Program-made: the position numbers and the translations under genes
Origin: CAYNNP01 sp964398215
Lineage (GTDB): Bacteria; Planctomycetota; Planctomycetia; Pirellulales; Pirellulaceae
Direction of reading: 5' to 3'
Assembly (NCBI GenBank): GCA_964398215.1
Contig: CAYNNP010000087.1
Location: 1-22,954, forward strand
Length of the DNA stretch: 22,954 bases
Notes under the pieces: model-generated
Told to the model about the DNA's origin: nothing
The model's input: only the letters and a program-made list of their open reading frames with translations
Database searches by the model: none
Part shown: piece after piece, positions 14,267 through 22,926 of the stretch
Position numbering within the stretch: the first letter of the stretch is position 1
Layout: every line of letters starts with the position of its first letter

Positions 14267-17200
14267 ATGACACGTCAGTCGTTGACCACAGCCAGCATCG
14301 CTGGGTTGGTTGCCATCGCACTTTTCATCTCAATTCCCTCTGGCACTCAGCAAGCTGTCCCGCCGAAAACGAATCCCAGCCTTGCTTTGGGCAGTGACGG
14401 TGCAGAACTTCAGGCCGTTGGCCATCCAACGTTTGCAAGCCCTCATTCGAATCCGATCGCTGTCAGTGGCGACCATGTGTTCGTTGTCAACACACCAGCG
14501 GACTCAGTCGATGTGATTGACGCTGGCAAACAACAGATCATCCATCGGATATCCGTGGGCGTCGACCCAGTCAGCGTTGCGATGCGACCAGATCAAAAAG
14601 AACTCTGGGTGTCTAACCATGTCTCGGATTCCGTCAGCGTCATCGATACGGTCAAAGGTAGCCCGACTTACTTGCAGGTCATCGCAACGATCCAAGATTT
14701 TGACAGTGAATCGAAAGCGACTTTGTTTGATGAACCAATCGGCATTGCGTTTGCCAACAACTCGAAAGCCTATGTGGCGCTTTCATCCGAAAATCAAATC
14801 GCGGTCATTGATGTTGATCAGCGCACGATCAGGCGCCGTTTGAAGATTCCAGCACAAGACCCACGTTCGATCGTGGTCCGTCGAAACCGGCTGTACGTAA
14901 TCCCATTCGAATCGAACAACAAGACACAACTCTCTGGCGGTGCGCGAGACGACATCGACGGAGATCTTGTCACGTTTGACGCCTGGCAGCATTCAGTTGT
15001 ACACAACAATGTTTTATCGCTTGGCCACACAGTGGATATCATCAAACATCCTGATGTACCCGACCGGGACTTGTTTGTTTACGACACGGAGACTGACAAG
15101 TTGGTCGAAGTCGTTGAGTCGCTGGGGACTTTGTTATACGGGATGGCGGTCGATTCCAAAGGCAACGCGTTCATTGCGCAGACCGACGCACGCAACGACG
15201 TCAACGGCCGTGCTGGCTCGAAGAAACATGGATTGCAGCAGCTAGAGAATCGCGCGTTTTTGAATCAAATCACACGTGTTGATTTTCACACCGAAACGCA
15301 TGCCACCAAAAAAATCTTTGAACTCGAACCGCTCCCACCAAATCATCCAACCAAAGACATGGCGCTCGCGACGCCGTTTGCCATCCAAGTCACCGAGGAC
15401 GATGCGAACCTAGTCGTAACCGCAGCTGGCTCCGACAAACTGTTTACGATGGACGCTGAAACTGGCGAGGTCCTTGGTCGCGTTAACGTTGGCATTGTGC
15501 CGCGAGGAATCGCGATTGCGAAAACCAAAAAACAGGACGCTCAGGCGTGGGTTTACAACGCCGTGGCCAACTCCGTTACCGTCGTGGACTTGAGCGAAAT
15601 GGACAAACCGCAGGTAGCCGGATTCGTGCGACTGGAGGACCCGACGGATCGCGATGTCAAACTTGGCCGAACCTGGTTCAATGACGCGGACGCTTCTTCG
15701 ACGGGCACTTTTTCATGTGCAAGCTGCCATCCCGACGGCCACACCGACCAGTTGCTCTGGGTCCTGAAGACTCCGATCGTAACCGGCGGCGATCAAATCA
15801 TGCCAAGGTCAACGATGCCGATCCGCGGACTGCGCGACACGGCGCCGTTTCATTGGGATGGGATTCCCGGTGATCCGTATGGCGGCAACAACAGCGCTCA
15901 GATCCATGGCTCGGTTCCGCCAAATAGTGACCCGGAAAAACCAGAGACTTCGACACGACATGTGATTGATGGCGGGTTGGCGTCCACGATGCTAGCCGAT
16001 GGCGATCAGACTGTTAACGATGAAGGCAAGCCTGGGTTTCTTTCGACGGCACAGCGCGATGACATGGCAAAGTTTCTGCTGTGCGTTCCGTACCCACCGG
16101 CTCAGAAACGGGCCTACACCAACGTTTTGTCAGAGCGTGCCGAGAAAGGATACGAGCTGTTTCATATCAAAGGACACCATGACGAAAAACCGAAGCCCAA
16201 CGTCTGTGGCGATTGTCACCGCATGCCGTTCTTGGTCAGCACCAATACGCCCGGCACTGGCATGGACGCTCCGACTTGGCGAGGTGCCTATGACCGGTTC
16301 TTGATTTTGCCGCAAGGACGATTGAACATTATCGAGTTCGACTTTTATCGGCGAATAGCGGAACAGGGAATTCCGGAGCGAAAGCTATGGCAGTTTTCTT
16401 GGCAGGGGCAACCGCGATTCGATCCCATCTGGGACATGGTTTTAGAAAACAGCACCGGATACTCCGGGACATTCGCACGCCAAGTAACGCTCAGTGAATC
16501 CACCGTCAATGACGCGGCGACCAAGGACTTGCTGGCTGCACTGGAATCGTCCGCAAGAGACGGCGCGGTTGTATTGGAAGCCAACGGTGTGGTGATCGAT
16601 GGTGAAACTGCCAAGCCGTTTGAAGCTCAATTTGTAACCGATGCGAAATCAGGGGCTTATCACGACAAGACGCAGCAGCATTCGATGACGATTGATGAAA
16701 TGATGGCGCTGGCTGGTGATGGAAAGTTCATTGGTACCTTCACGGCGCGACATGGCCACAAAGTTGATTTGCAGCAACCACAACCCGCGATCTGGACGAC
16801 AGGACCAATCCAACGCCAACGTGGTCACCAAGATTTTCCGGTTCTCTATCAAGAGCAACTTGAAATGACAGTCAGCGGTCGGCACATTGAACCCGACGCA
16901 TTGGTCTATGTAGATGGCAAACGTGTCGATGCATGGCTGGAGCTTGGCGGCAACGAATCGATTCAAATTCGGCTCGCAGTGCTTCCGCCCGACGGAATGC
17001 ATTTGTTGCAGATCCAAAATCAAAGCGGACTGTTCAGCAACGACTTCATTTTCAATGTTGTCCAAACCAAAGAGTTGGCAACAGAGTTGCGCAACGGCCG
17101 GTTCGATGCCGACATGGACATCCGCGAAAAACTTGCTCAGGCCATTTCCAAAAATCAACCGGATGCAATACGCGAGTTACTAAATCGCCGACAGCAACGT

Positions 17201-17584
17201 GGCCGAGTCAATGAGCAGCAACCGAGCACAGGATCGACGCCGTTGAGCAACGCGGCGCTATACGGACACAAAGACATCGCAGAAATCCTGATCCGCCGTG
17301 GCGCCGATGTGAATGGTACCAATCGCGATGGCAACACACCGCTGCACGTCGCAGCGTTCCTCTGCCGCGCAGACATTGTCAAACTGCTTTTGGAAAAAGG
17401 CGCCTCGCCAACGAAAGACAACCGGCGCGGTGAATCCGCGATCGAGGTCGTTGCTGGCGACTGGGACGATCGGCTTGCGGCGTTTTATAACGGAATCGCA
17501 AACGCTGTTGAAATCAAAATTGACCTCAAAGAGATTCAGAAACAGCGACCAAAGATCAAAGCACTGTTGGAGCAGGCCAAGTAA
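14267..17584 (+). CDS. Exported YVTN beta-propeller / dihaem cytochrome c / ankyrin fusion
   Basis: A 1105-residue protein. Residues 9-23 form a hydrophobic signal or anchor. About 60-450 is a beta-propeller with YVTN-type blades (VFVVNTPADSVDVID, LWVSNHVSDSVSVID, AYVALSSENQIAVID). Two haem c motifs follow: CASCH (484-488) and CGDCH (647-651), in a region like dihaem peroxidase/MauG relatives. About 855-930 looks like an Ig/TIG-type sandwich. Residues 950-1070 hold ankyrin repeats (TPLSNAALYGHKDIAEILIRRGADVN; TPLHVAAFLCRADIVKLLLEKGA). The protein probably acts in electron transfer or oxidation in the periplasm, with the ankyrins binding a partner; the substrate is unknown. A weak GAAGG ribosome site lies about 8 nt before the ATG. 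It follows the repeat-rich gap and has no obvious operon partner. Confidence 0.88.
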   Translation: MTRQSLTTASIAGLVAIALFISIPSGTQQAVPPKTNPSLALGSDGAELQAVGHPTFASPHSNPIAVSGDHVFVVNTPADSVDVIDAGKQQIIHRISVGVDPVSVAMRPDQKELWVSNHVSDSVSVIDTVKGSPTYLQVIATIQDFDSESKATLFDEPIGIAFANNSKAYVALSSENQIAVIDVDQRTIRRRLKIPAQDPRSIVVRRNRLYVIPFESNNKTQLSGGARDDIDGDLVTFDAWQHSVVHNNVLSLGHTVDIIKHPDVPDRDLFVYDTETDKLVEVVESLGTLLYGMAVDSKGNAFIAQTDARNDVNGRAGSKKHGLQQLENRAFLNQITRVDFHTETHATKKIFELEPLPPNHPTKDMALATPFAIQVTEDDANLVVTAAGSDKLFTMDAETGEVLGRVNVGIVPRGIAIAKTKKQDAQAWVYNAVANSVTVVDLSEMDKPQVAGFVRLEDPTDRDVKLGRTWFNDADASSTGTFSCASCHPDGHTDQLLWVLKTPIVTGGDQIMPRSTMPIRGLRDTAPFHWDGIPGDPYGGNNSAQIHGSVPPNSDPEKPETSTRHVIDGGLASTMLADGDQTVNDEGKPGFLSTAQRDDMAKFLLCVPYPPAQKRAYTNVLSERAEKGYELFHIKGHHDEKPKPNVCGDCHRMPFLVSTNTPGTGMDAPTWRGAYDRFLILPQGRLNIIEFDFYRRIAEQGIPERKLWQFSWQGQPRFDPIWDMVLENSTGYSGTFARQVTLSESTVNDAATKDLLAALESSARDGAVVLEANGVVIDGETAKPFEAQFVTDAKSGAYHDKTQQHSMTIDEMMALAGDGKFIGTFTARHGHKVDLQQPQPAIWTTGPIQRQRGHQDFPVLYQEQLEMTVSGRHIEPDALVYVDGKRVDAWLELGGNESIQIRLAVLPPDGMHLLQIQNQSGLFSNDFIFNVVQTKELATELRNGRFDADMDIREKLAQAISKNQPDAIRELLNRRQQRGRVNEQQPSTGSTPLSNAALYGHKDIAEILIRRGADVNGTNRDGNTPLHVAAFLCRADIVKLLLEKGASPTKDNRRGESAIEVVAGDWDDRLAAFYNGIANAVEIKIDLKEIQKQRPKIKALLEQAK

Positions 17585-17740
17585 ACCAATCGCACAAAAC
17601 GTGTGGCCGCCTAACGTTCAAAATCCACCCATTGGGTAGTCCGGCCTACGTCGCGCGAGCGGAATGCGATCGAAAGTTTCTTGCGAATCCATTGCATAGC
17701 CGGGTGTAAATTCCCGGTTCGTTCCTGTTAACATCTTGGC

Positions 17741-18493
17741 ATGTCGCAAGCAGAATGGTTTATCGCTGACGGTGATCGAGAAATCGGGCCGCTTACAGAA
17801 GTCGAGCTTAGAAAACGCCTAAAGAAAGGTGATCGCGACAAGCTGCGTGTTCGGCAGGGCGAGGCCGGCAATTGGTACTCTGCGAAATTCGTCGTTCGAA
17901 AGTTCCGCAAGTTGGCTGAAACCGGTGTCTATATCAAAATGGGATCGGTTGCCGGACCGTACACGGCTGAAAGAGCTTATGCGATTCTGAGTGAATTGAC
18001 GCTGGAGAAAATTCAAGCCAAGGTAGGCTTGCACGGTCACTGGGTCTCCGCCGCAAAACTACTGGCGAAACTGGATCGTTTGATCAACAAGACCGACAAG
18101 CCGTCCGCCGATGATAACGCCACATCAAAAGCCAGCGTTTCGAGCGACACGGAAATTATCAATCGCAGCGGCTTAGTGTCGCTTGCCTCCGATCCGGAAG
18201 TCGACGACGACATCCCATTGATCTCGCCCATCGATGAGGACATCCCAATCGTCGATCCCATTGATGACGACATCCCGCTGGTCAATCCGATTGACGATGA
18301 TATTCCACTGGTCGATCCGATTGATGATGACATTCCCGTCGTCCAGCCTTCCCAAAACAGCAAGCTGCCACCTGCTCCCGCCCCGAACCAAGTCGTTCAC
18401 CGCTGCAGCTGCGGGCACGACATTCAAATCTTGCGAGAACATCTGGGAATGCAACTGCAGTGCCCGCTCTGTGGCATCACATTTAATTCGTGA
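17741..18493 (+). CDS. GYF-like domain protein with DDDIP repeats and a zinc ribbon
   Basis: A 250-residue protein in three parts. Residues 5-110 hold two GYF_2-like segments (WFIADGDREIGPLTEVELRKRL; VYIKMGSVAGPYTAERAYAIL), a fold that usually binds proline-rich peptides. Residues 155-204 are five tandem 10-residue repeats of the type DDDIPLVDPI. Residues 222-244 are a zinc ribbon with ligands C222, C224, C241 and C244 (CSC and CPLC). There is no signal peptide or membrane segment. The repeats are Asp/Pro-rich, and could be a ligand for the protein's own or another GYF domain. Proteins with GYF-like domains and short zinc ribbons are frequent in planctomycetes; the function is unknown. No clear ribosome site was seen. 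Confidence 0.82.
   Translation: MSQAEWFIADGDREIGPLTEVELRKRLKKGDRDKLRVRQGEAGNWYSAKFVVRKFRKLAETGVYIKMGSVAGPYTAERAYAILSELTLEKIQAKVGLHGHWVSAAKLLAKLDRLINKTDKPSADDNATSKASVSSDTEIINRSGLVSLASDPEVDDDIPLISPIDEDIPIVDPIDDDIPLVNPIDDDIPLVDPIDDDIPVVQPSQNSKLPPAPAPNQVVHRCSCGHDIQILREHLGMQLQCPLCGITFNS
18203..18352 (+). repeat. Five tandem 30-bp coding repeats
   Basis: Five in-frame 30-bp units encode 10-residue repeats: DDDIPLISPI, DEDIPIVDPI, DDDIPLVNPI, DDDIPLVDPI and DDDIPVVQPS. The protein is better conserved than the DNA, with many synonymous changes between units, suggesting selection on the peptide. Confidence 0.85.
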
Positions 18494-18538
18494 GCTTTTG
18501 AGCAAAGCATTTTTCCAAGCTGAGATGCCTAAAGAAAC

Positions 18539-18767
18539 GGTAACCCAACGCGTGAGTTTTGGAGTTGCGCTTTTTGATGTGGTGTTTGGTTGTAGGCCGG
18601 ACCAAGGACGCGATACGTGCCGGAACAGCGCAAACGCCTCCATTGTGTCGCAGAGATTACACTATCAACGACCTTTCTACTTGCGTCCGAAGTTCCGGCA
18701 ATTGCGGCGTTTGCTCGGTCCTGCCTACCTCAAGAGCGCAACTCCAAAACTCACGCTTCGGGTTACC
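18539..18767. repeat. Non-coding element with 33-bp inverted ends
   Basis: The left end (18539-18571) and the reverse complement of the right end (18735-18767) agree at about 31 of 33 bases, including 22 identical bases in a row. Further in, both arms carry related sub-sequences (GTAGGC-GGACC and GCCGGAAC, in opposite orientation), so the whole 229 bp is an imperfect palindrome with a short unique centre. It contains no gene. It sits between convergent genes, and resembles a REPIN/MITE-type element. Confidence 0.75.
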
Positions 18768-18839
18768 AAAATGCCCCAGAATCACAAAGTGATTTGCCCT
18801 GTTCGTGAGCTTGTTCCCATGCCAAGCCCCGAAATGCGA

Positions 18840-19943
18840 CTACTTCTTCCTTTCAATTTTGTCCGGCAGTGGAACGTTGTCCAGCAACGCCAATACGGAC
18901 ATCGCGGTACCATAGGCTTTCGAGCGAGCAAAGACTCGGTCATTCCAAGTGCCTTCGTCGCTCTTGGTTTTCATCAACACCGACTTTAGTTTTTCAGTTT
19001 CGGTAGCTGCGTCTTCTTCAGCCAACAACTGCAGAGCTTGGCCAATGTACCGATGGCCAAAATAGAAGTAATAAGGCGCGATACCGTACGGCCCCTCGTG
19101 AGTTCCTGTTTTTGCTCGACGCTTTTCCAATTCGTCCCAGTGTTCGTGAAACGCATCGATCGAATCTTGGACCTGTTCTACGTCTCCCGCGCCAAGCAGA
19201 ACAAGTGTTAATTCACATATCGCGCTGCGCGCTATTGAGCCAGGAAGTGGTGCCGGACGTCTAGTAACCACTCCGCTATACTGAAACGCGCCTTTTTGGG
19301 TGCGACTGCGCAACAAGACCTGCTTCGCTCTTTCAAAAACTTCATCCGGAATATCTTCCCCTTGCTGCCGCGCCAGCAACATTGCCTGGACTGCTGGCGA
19401 AGTAACAAAGGCCGCATGGCGACTGCGAGTCGCATAGTTCCAACCACCGTCATTAAGCTGCTCGGTTCTCAAAATTTTGACAAGCTTTGGAATCCAGGCG
19501 TCCGTCTGCTTGCGCTGATCCTCGAATCGCTTGGTGCTACGGAGTCGACAAAAGAAATCGAGTGCATAGATGTGACCCCAGACACGGACGTCGTAACGGT
19601 TGGCCGTCGACGGTTTCATCAGTGGATTTTCCAAATCGCTGAGTACGATTTCGATTCCTCGTCCAATGGCAGAATCCACTGCTTCGTTTTCCTCGGTCGA
19701 ATTGCCCGCGGTCGCGTACAACAAAGCAGTCGAAACAATCGACGTTCCCCCAATCCGATATCCAACTGGAATCCTACGATTCACGCGGTACACACCTTCA
19801 TAAGGCCAAGCACCATCCGCTTCCTGAATCTGGATCAATTGATTCACGGCGTTTTGAATCAGTTTGTCAGTTTCGTTTTCCTTTTGAGCCCATAGCTGAG
19901 TCGAGAACGTCAGAAAGAGGAGAAGGGTAGTTGCCGTTTTCAT
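18840..19943 (-). CDS. Exported prenyltransferase/squalene-oxidase-repeat (alpha/alpha-toroid) protein
   Basis: A 367-residue protein from the chosen ATG, which is followed by a clear signal peptide (MKTATTLLLFLTFSTQLWAQ). A longer frame reaches 20057 but would bury this signal. The mature part shows repeats of the squalene-oxidase/prenyltransferase type: QEADGAWPYEG (40-50), QLNDGGWNY (162-170), KGAFQYSG (217-224) and SDEGTWNDRVFARSKAYGTAMSVLALL (328-354). The DxDD motif of squalene-hopene cyclases is absent, so it is probably not a terpene cyclase. Such exported toroids are common in planctomycetes and are thought to bind proteins or polymers; the role is unknown. It lies on the minus strand, divergent from the sulfatase gene. 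A weak AAGG precedes the start. Confidence 0.82.
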   Translation of the reverse strand: MKTATTLLLFLTFSTQLWAQKENETDKLIQNAVNQLIQIQEADGAWPYEGVYRVNRRIPVGYRIGGTSIVSTALLYATAGNSTEENEAVDSAIGRGIEIVLSDLENPLMKPSTANRYDVRVWGHIYALDFFCRLRSTKRFEDQRKQTDAWIPKLVKILRTEQLNDGGWNYATRSRHAAFVTSPAVQAMLLARQQGEDIPDEVFERAKQVLLRSRTQKGAFQYSGVVTRRPAPLPGSIARSAICELTLVLLGAGDVEQVQDSIDAFHEHWDELEKRRAKTGTHEGPYGIAPYYFYFGHRYIGQALQLLAEEDAATETEKLKSVLMKTKSDEGTWNDRVFARSKAYGTAMSVLALLDNVPLPDKIERKK

Positions 19944-20111
19944 AATTTTTGCCTTTTGGTTGCCACTCGGCGAAGTCACAGAGCTGGCGAAAAGACTATA
20001 TCCGATCTTGAACGCGAGAATTGCCAACATCTCGTTTCGCACGAGGGACGATCCCAACTTCTTTACTCTAACTGAGTGACGACCAAGTCATAAGCTCCCG
20101 ACTCGCTCAGA

Positions 20112-20182
20112 GTAAATCACTTTTTCAAAGTAGGTTGGGCATTCCTGCCCGACTGAATTGAAAAACGTTTTGAATCGAGCAA
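20112..20182 (-). repeat. Palindromic repeat element, copy B (uninterrupted)
   Basis: The second copy of the element at 13816-14122, in the opposite orientation and without the insert. Its centre is TGCCC-TTCC-... as read on the plus strand (GGGCATTCCTGCCC), with arms containing ACTTTTTCAAAG and TTGAAAAACG. It lies between the divergent toroid and sulfatase genes. No ORF is present. Confidence 0.85.
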
Positions 20183-20313
20183 CAGGTAATTCAAAGAGTC
20201 GTTTTACTGTCAAAATAAAAGCGGGAAAAAACGATCTTGACGCTTGCGTCGTGTCCTCGGACCGGTTCGCTCGCTAGACTATCGCGTTCAACTTCAATGC
20301 AGGACATCGCAAC

Positions 20314-21873
20314 ATGTATCGAATCATTGCCTTGGTCGTTCTCTTGGCTTCACTCACTTCGAATGGCCAAGCGAAACGACCGAACATTTTGTTTGCAATC
20401 GCTGACGATTGGTCTTACGGCCACGCGAGCGCGTATGGATGCAAATGGACAAACACACCCAGCTTTGACAGTTTGGCCAAAGAAGGCATCTTGTTTCGCA
20501 ACGCGTACACTCCCAATGCAAAGTGCGCGCCGTCACGGGCAACCATTTTAACGGGCAGGTATTCTTGGCAGCTGGAACAAGCCGGCAACCACATGTGTAT
20601 CTTTCCAGCCAAGTTCGGTGGGTTCGTGGAACGCTTGGAATCTGGTGGCTACTTCACCGGCTATACAGGCAAAGGCTGGGGCCCTGGGATTGCCAACGAC
20701 GTGAACGGAAAACCACGAAAAATCACTGGCCGACCTTTCAAAACTCGCAAAGCCAAGCCGCCAGCAAAAGCGATTTCAAACAATGACTACGCTGGCAACT
20801 TTGGGGACTTCATGGACGCCGTGCCTGATGGCAAGCCTTGGTTTTTTTGGTACGGGACGACAGAACCGCATCGCGGATACGAGTACGGCGCCGGAGTACG
20901 ACTGGGCAAGAAACTGACGGATATCGAGCGTGTGCCTGGCTATTGGCCGGATACTGATACGGTGCGCAACGACATGCTGGACTATGCCGTCGAAGTCGAA
21001 CATTATGACAATCACTTGGGCAAGATTCTGAAGATGCTTCGCGAATCTGGCCAGATCGACAACACTCTTATCGTGGCAACTTCGGATCACGGCATGCCAT
21101 TTCCTCGCGTGAAAGGCCAAGCCTACGATCATTCGAATCATATTCCTCTGGCCATACGTTGGGCGGACGGTATCAAGGGCAGCGGACGAACGGTTGACGA
21201 TTTTGTCAACTTCACGGATCTAGCGCCCACGTTTTTGCAAGCCGCTGAAATCGACAACCCAAGCCCCATCATGCAGCCGATCAGCGGTCGCAGTCTGTTT
21301 GATATTTTTAAGGTCGACAAATCAGGACAGGTCATCAAAGATCGTGACCACGTTTTGGTCGGCAAAGAACGGCATGACATTGGACGCCCCAACGCTGGTG
21401 GCTATCCAATCCGAGGGATTCGCAAAGGCAATTTGTTGTATTTGCAGAACTTTGAAACGGATCGTTGGCCAGGTGGAAATCCAGAAACGGGCTATCTGAA
21501 TTGCGACGGCAGCCCGACCAAAACGCTGGTGCTGAATCAGCGACGCAGCGGTGAGGCGACGACGTTTTGGAATCTATGTTTTGGCAAACGTGTTGCAGAA
21601 GAGTTTTACAACGTAGCGACAGATCCCGATTGCACAAACAACTTGATCAAGACCGATGCGATGAAACAACAGATCGCGGCTCTGCGGAAACAAATGCTAG
21701 CCGAACTATCCGAACAGGGTGACCCGCGAATCAACGGCAACGAGGATGTGTTTGACCAGTATCCTTACTCAGGCAAAAGCACTGACAACTTTTACGAACG
21801 CTACATGCGTGGCGACAAACCGAAAGCCGGCTGGGTGAATGAATCTGACTTTGAAAAAGCGCCATTGGACTGA
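20314..21873 (+). CDS. Exported sulfatase (type I, Cys-formylglycine)
   Basis: A 519-residue sulfatase. Residues 1-20 are a signal peptide (MYRIIALVVLLASLTSNGQA). The mature protein starts with RPNILFAIADDWSYG, providing the metal-binding Asp pair (D31, D32). The catalytic motif CAPSRATILTGRY (71-83) has Cys71, which a formylglycine-generating enzyme must modify, followed by the conserved R75. Other family features are TTEPHRGYE (about 197-205) and the metal-binding TSDHGMPFPR. The sequence style resembles the heparan N-sulfatase-like subfamily, but the substrate is not certain. It is probably used to remove sulfate from marine polysaccharides. An AGGA lies about 10 nt before the ATG. It is followed after 9 bases by an alcohol dehydrogenase gene. 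Confidence 0.92.
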   Translation: MYRIIALVVLLASLTSNGQAKRPNILFAIADDWSYGHASAYGCKWTNTPSFDSLAKEGILFRNAYTPNAKCAPSRATILTGRYSWQLEQAGNHMCIFPAKFGGFVERLESGGYFTGYTGKGWGPGIANDVNGKPRKITGRPFKTRKAKPPAKAISNNDYAGNFGDFMDAVPDGKPWFFWYGTTEPHRGYEYGAGVRLGKKLTDIERVPGYWPDTDTVRNDMLDYAVEVEHYDNHLGKILKMLRESGQIDNTLIVATSDHGMPFPRVKGQAYDHSNHIPLAIRWADGIKGSGRTVDDFVNFTDLAPTFLQAAEIDNPSPIMQPISGRSLFDIFKVDKSGQVIKDRDHVLVGKERHDIGRPNAGGYPIRGIRKGNLLYLQNFETDRWPGGNPETGYLNCDGSPTKTLVLNQRRSGEATTFWNLCFGKRVAEEFYNVATDPDCTNNLIKTDAMKQQIAALRKQMLAELSEQGDPRINGNEDVFDQYPYSGKSTDNFYERYMRGDKPKAGWVNESDFEKAPLD

Positions 21874-21876
21874 GGG
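21872..21876 (+). promoter_or_regulatory. Ribosome binding site of the dehydrogenase gene
   Basis: GAGGG overlaps the sulfatase TGA and lies 6 nt before the GTG at 21883. It supports this GTG start and suggests coupled translation with the sulfatase. Confidence 0.6.
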
Positions 21877-21882
21877 ATTGTT

Positions 21883-22926
21883 GTGTTAGGCATCTGTTTT
21901 GAATCGGTCGAAAAAGTCGCTGTTTGTGAAATCCCGGATCCTGTCATCCTTGATGACCGGGACGTGATCGTTGATGTCACGATGGCGGGCCTTTGTGGAA
22001 GTGATCTGCATCCGTTTTTTGGCCGAGAATCGGGTTTGGATGCGGGCACGGTGATGGGTCACGAACTGGTTGGTTTTGTCAGCCAAGCCGGATCCGCAAT
22101 CAAAAACCTGAAAGAAGGCGACCGGGTCTGTGCTCCATTTACAACCAACTGCGGCGATTGTTTCTATTGTCGATCCGGCCTGACGTCCCGTTGCGTTGCC
22201 GGTGAATTGTTCGGTTGGCGATCTAACGGCGAAGGACTCCATGGCTGTCAATCACAACGGGTCCGTGTGCCACTTGGCGATTCGACGCTCGCCAAAGTTC
22301 CCGATGGAATGTCCAATGAAACGGCGCTCTTGCTGGGCGACAATTTAAGCACAGGGTACTTTGCTGCTGAAATGGCGGCGATCAATCCAGCGGGAACCTA
22401 CGTTGTGATCGGGTGCGGAACGGTTGGTTTGTTGGCGATCCAGTGGGCGGTGCGAATGGGCGCTGAATCGATCGTTGCAGTTGATTTGGTCGAATCACGA
22501 TTAGCGATCGCACGCGACTTGGGCGCAAAGACGTTCTCGGATCCTGCAGCTGCAATCGCGTGTGTCATGGACAAAACAGACGGGCGTGGTGCCGACGCAG
22601 TGATGGAGCTTGTTGGATTACCGTCGGCCCAAGAACTTGCGTTCCAAATCGTTCGTCCGGGTGGCATACTGAGCGTCATTGGATGTCATTGTACGCCAAA
22701 CTTCACATTCAGCCCCAACGACGCGTACGACAAAAACTTGACCTACCGAACTGGTCGCTGTCCGGCGCGGCACTACATGTCAGCGCTGGCAAATGAACTC
22801 CAGTCGGATCCACCCGATACAACGTGGTGCATCTCTCACCGATTTCAGATCGAACAAGGCGTCAACGCCTACGACGTATTCGCAAACCGCAAAGATGGGT
22901 GCGTAAAAGCAGTCGTCGAATTCTAG
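21883..22926 (+). CDS. Zinc-dependent medium-chain alcohol dehydrogenase
   Basis: A 347-residue MDR/ADH-family enzyme. The catalytic zinc site is seen in AGLCGSDLHPFFG (Cys38) and GHELVGFV (about 59-66). The structural zinc lobe is NCGDCFYCRSGLTSRC, with Cys spaced as in zinc ADHs. The Rossmann fold starts with VVIGCGTVGLLAIQWA (about 173-188), followed by an acidic VAVDL end of beta-2 that favours NAD. Alcohol, polyol, threonine or formaldehyde dehydrogenases are all possible; the substrate cannot be told. The GTG start has a ribosome site overlapping the sulfatase stop, so the two form an operon and the enzyme may act on a sugar or alcohol freed by polysaccharide breakdown. Cytoplasmic, no signal peptide. 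Confidence 0.92.
   Translation: MLGICFESVEKVAVCEIPDPVILDDRDVIVDVTMAGLCGSDLHPFFGRESGLDAGTVMGHELVGFVSQAGSAIKNLKEGDRVCAPFTTNCGDCFYCRSGLTSRCVAGELFGWRSNGEGLHGCQSQRVRVPLGDSTLAKVPDGMSNETALLLGDNLSTGYFAAEMAAINPAGTYVVIGCGTVGLLAIQWAVRMGAESIVAVDLVESRLAIARDLGAKTFSDPAAAIACVMDKTDGRGADAVMELVGLPSAQELAFQIVRPGGILSVIGCHCTPNFTFSPNDAYDKNLTYRTGRCPARHYMSALANELQSDPPDTTWCISHRFQIEQGVNAYDVFANRKDGCVKAVVEF

Noticed and set aside
16649..17158. 169-codon minus-strand frame
   Set aside because: Antisense to the cytochrome fusion gene, with no domain signature.
17637..17665. GTCCGGCCTAC fragment as another full repeat element
   Set aside because: Only 11 bases match the arms of the 18.5 kb element; too short to call a copy without genome-wide data.
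19296..19895. 199-codon plus-strand frame opposite the toroid protein gene
   Set aside because: The minus strand encodes a signal peptide and repeat motifs; the plus frame shows none.
18840..20057. Longer start (405 codons) for the toroid protein
   Set aside because: It would place a typical signal peptide at residues 39-58; the internal ATG at 19943 directly precedes that signal.
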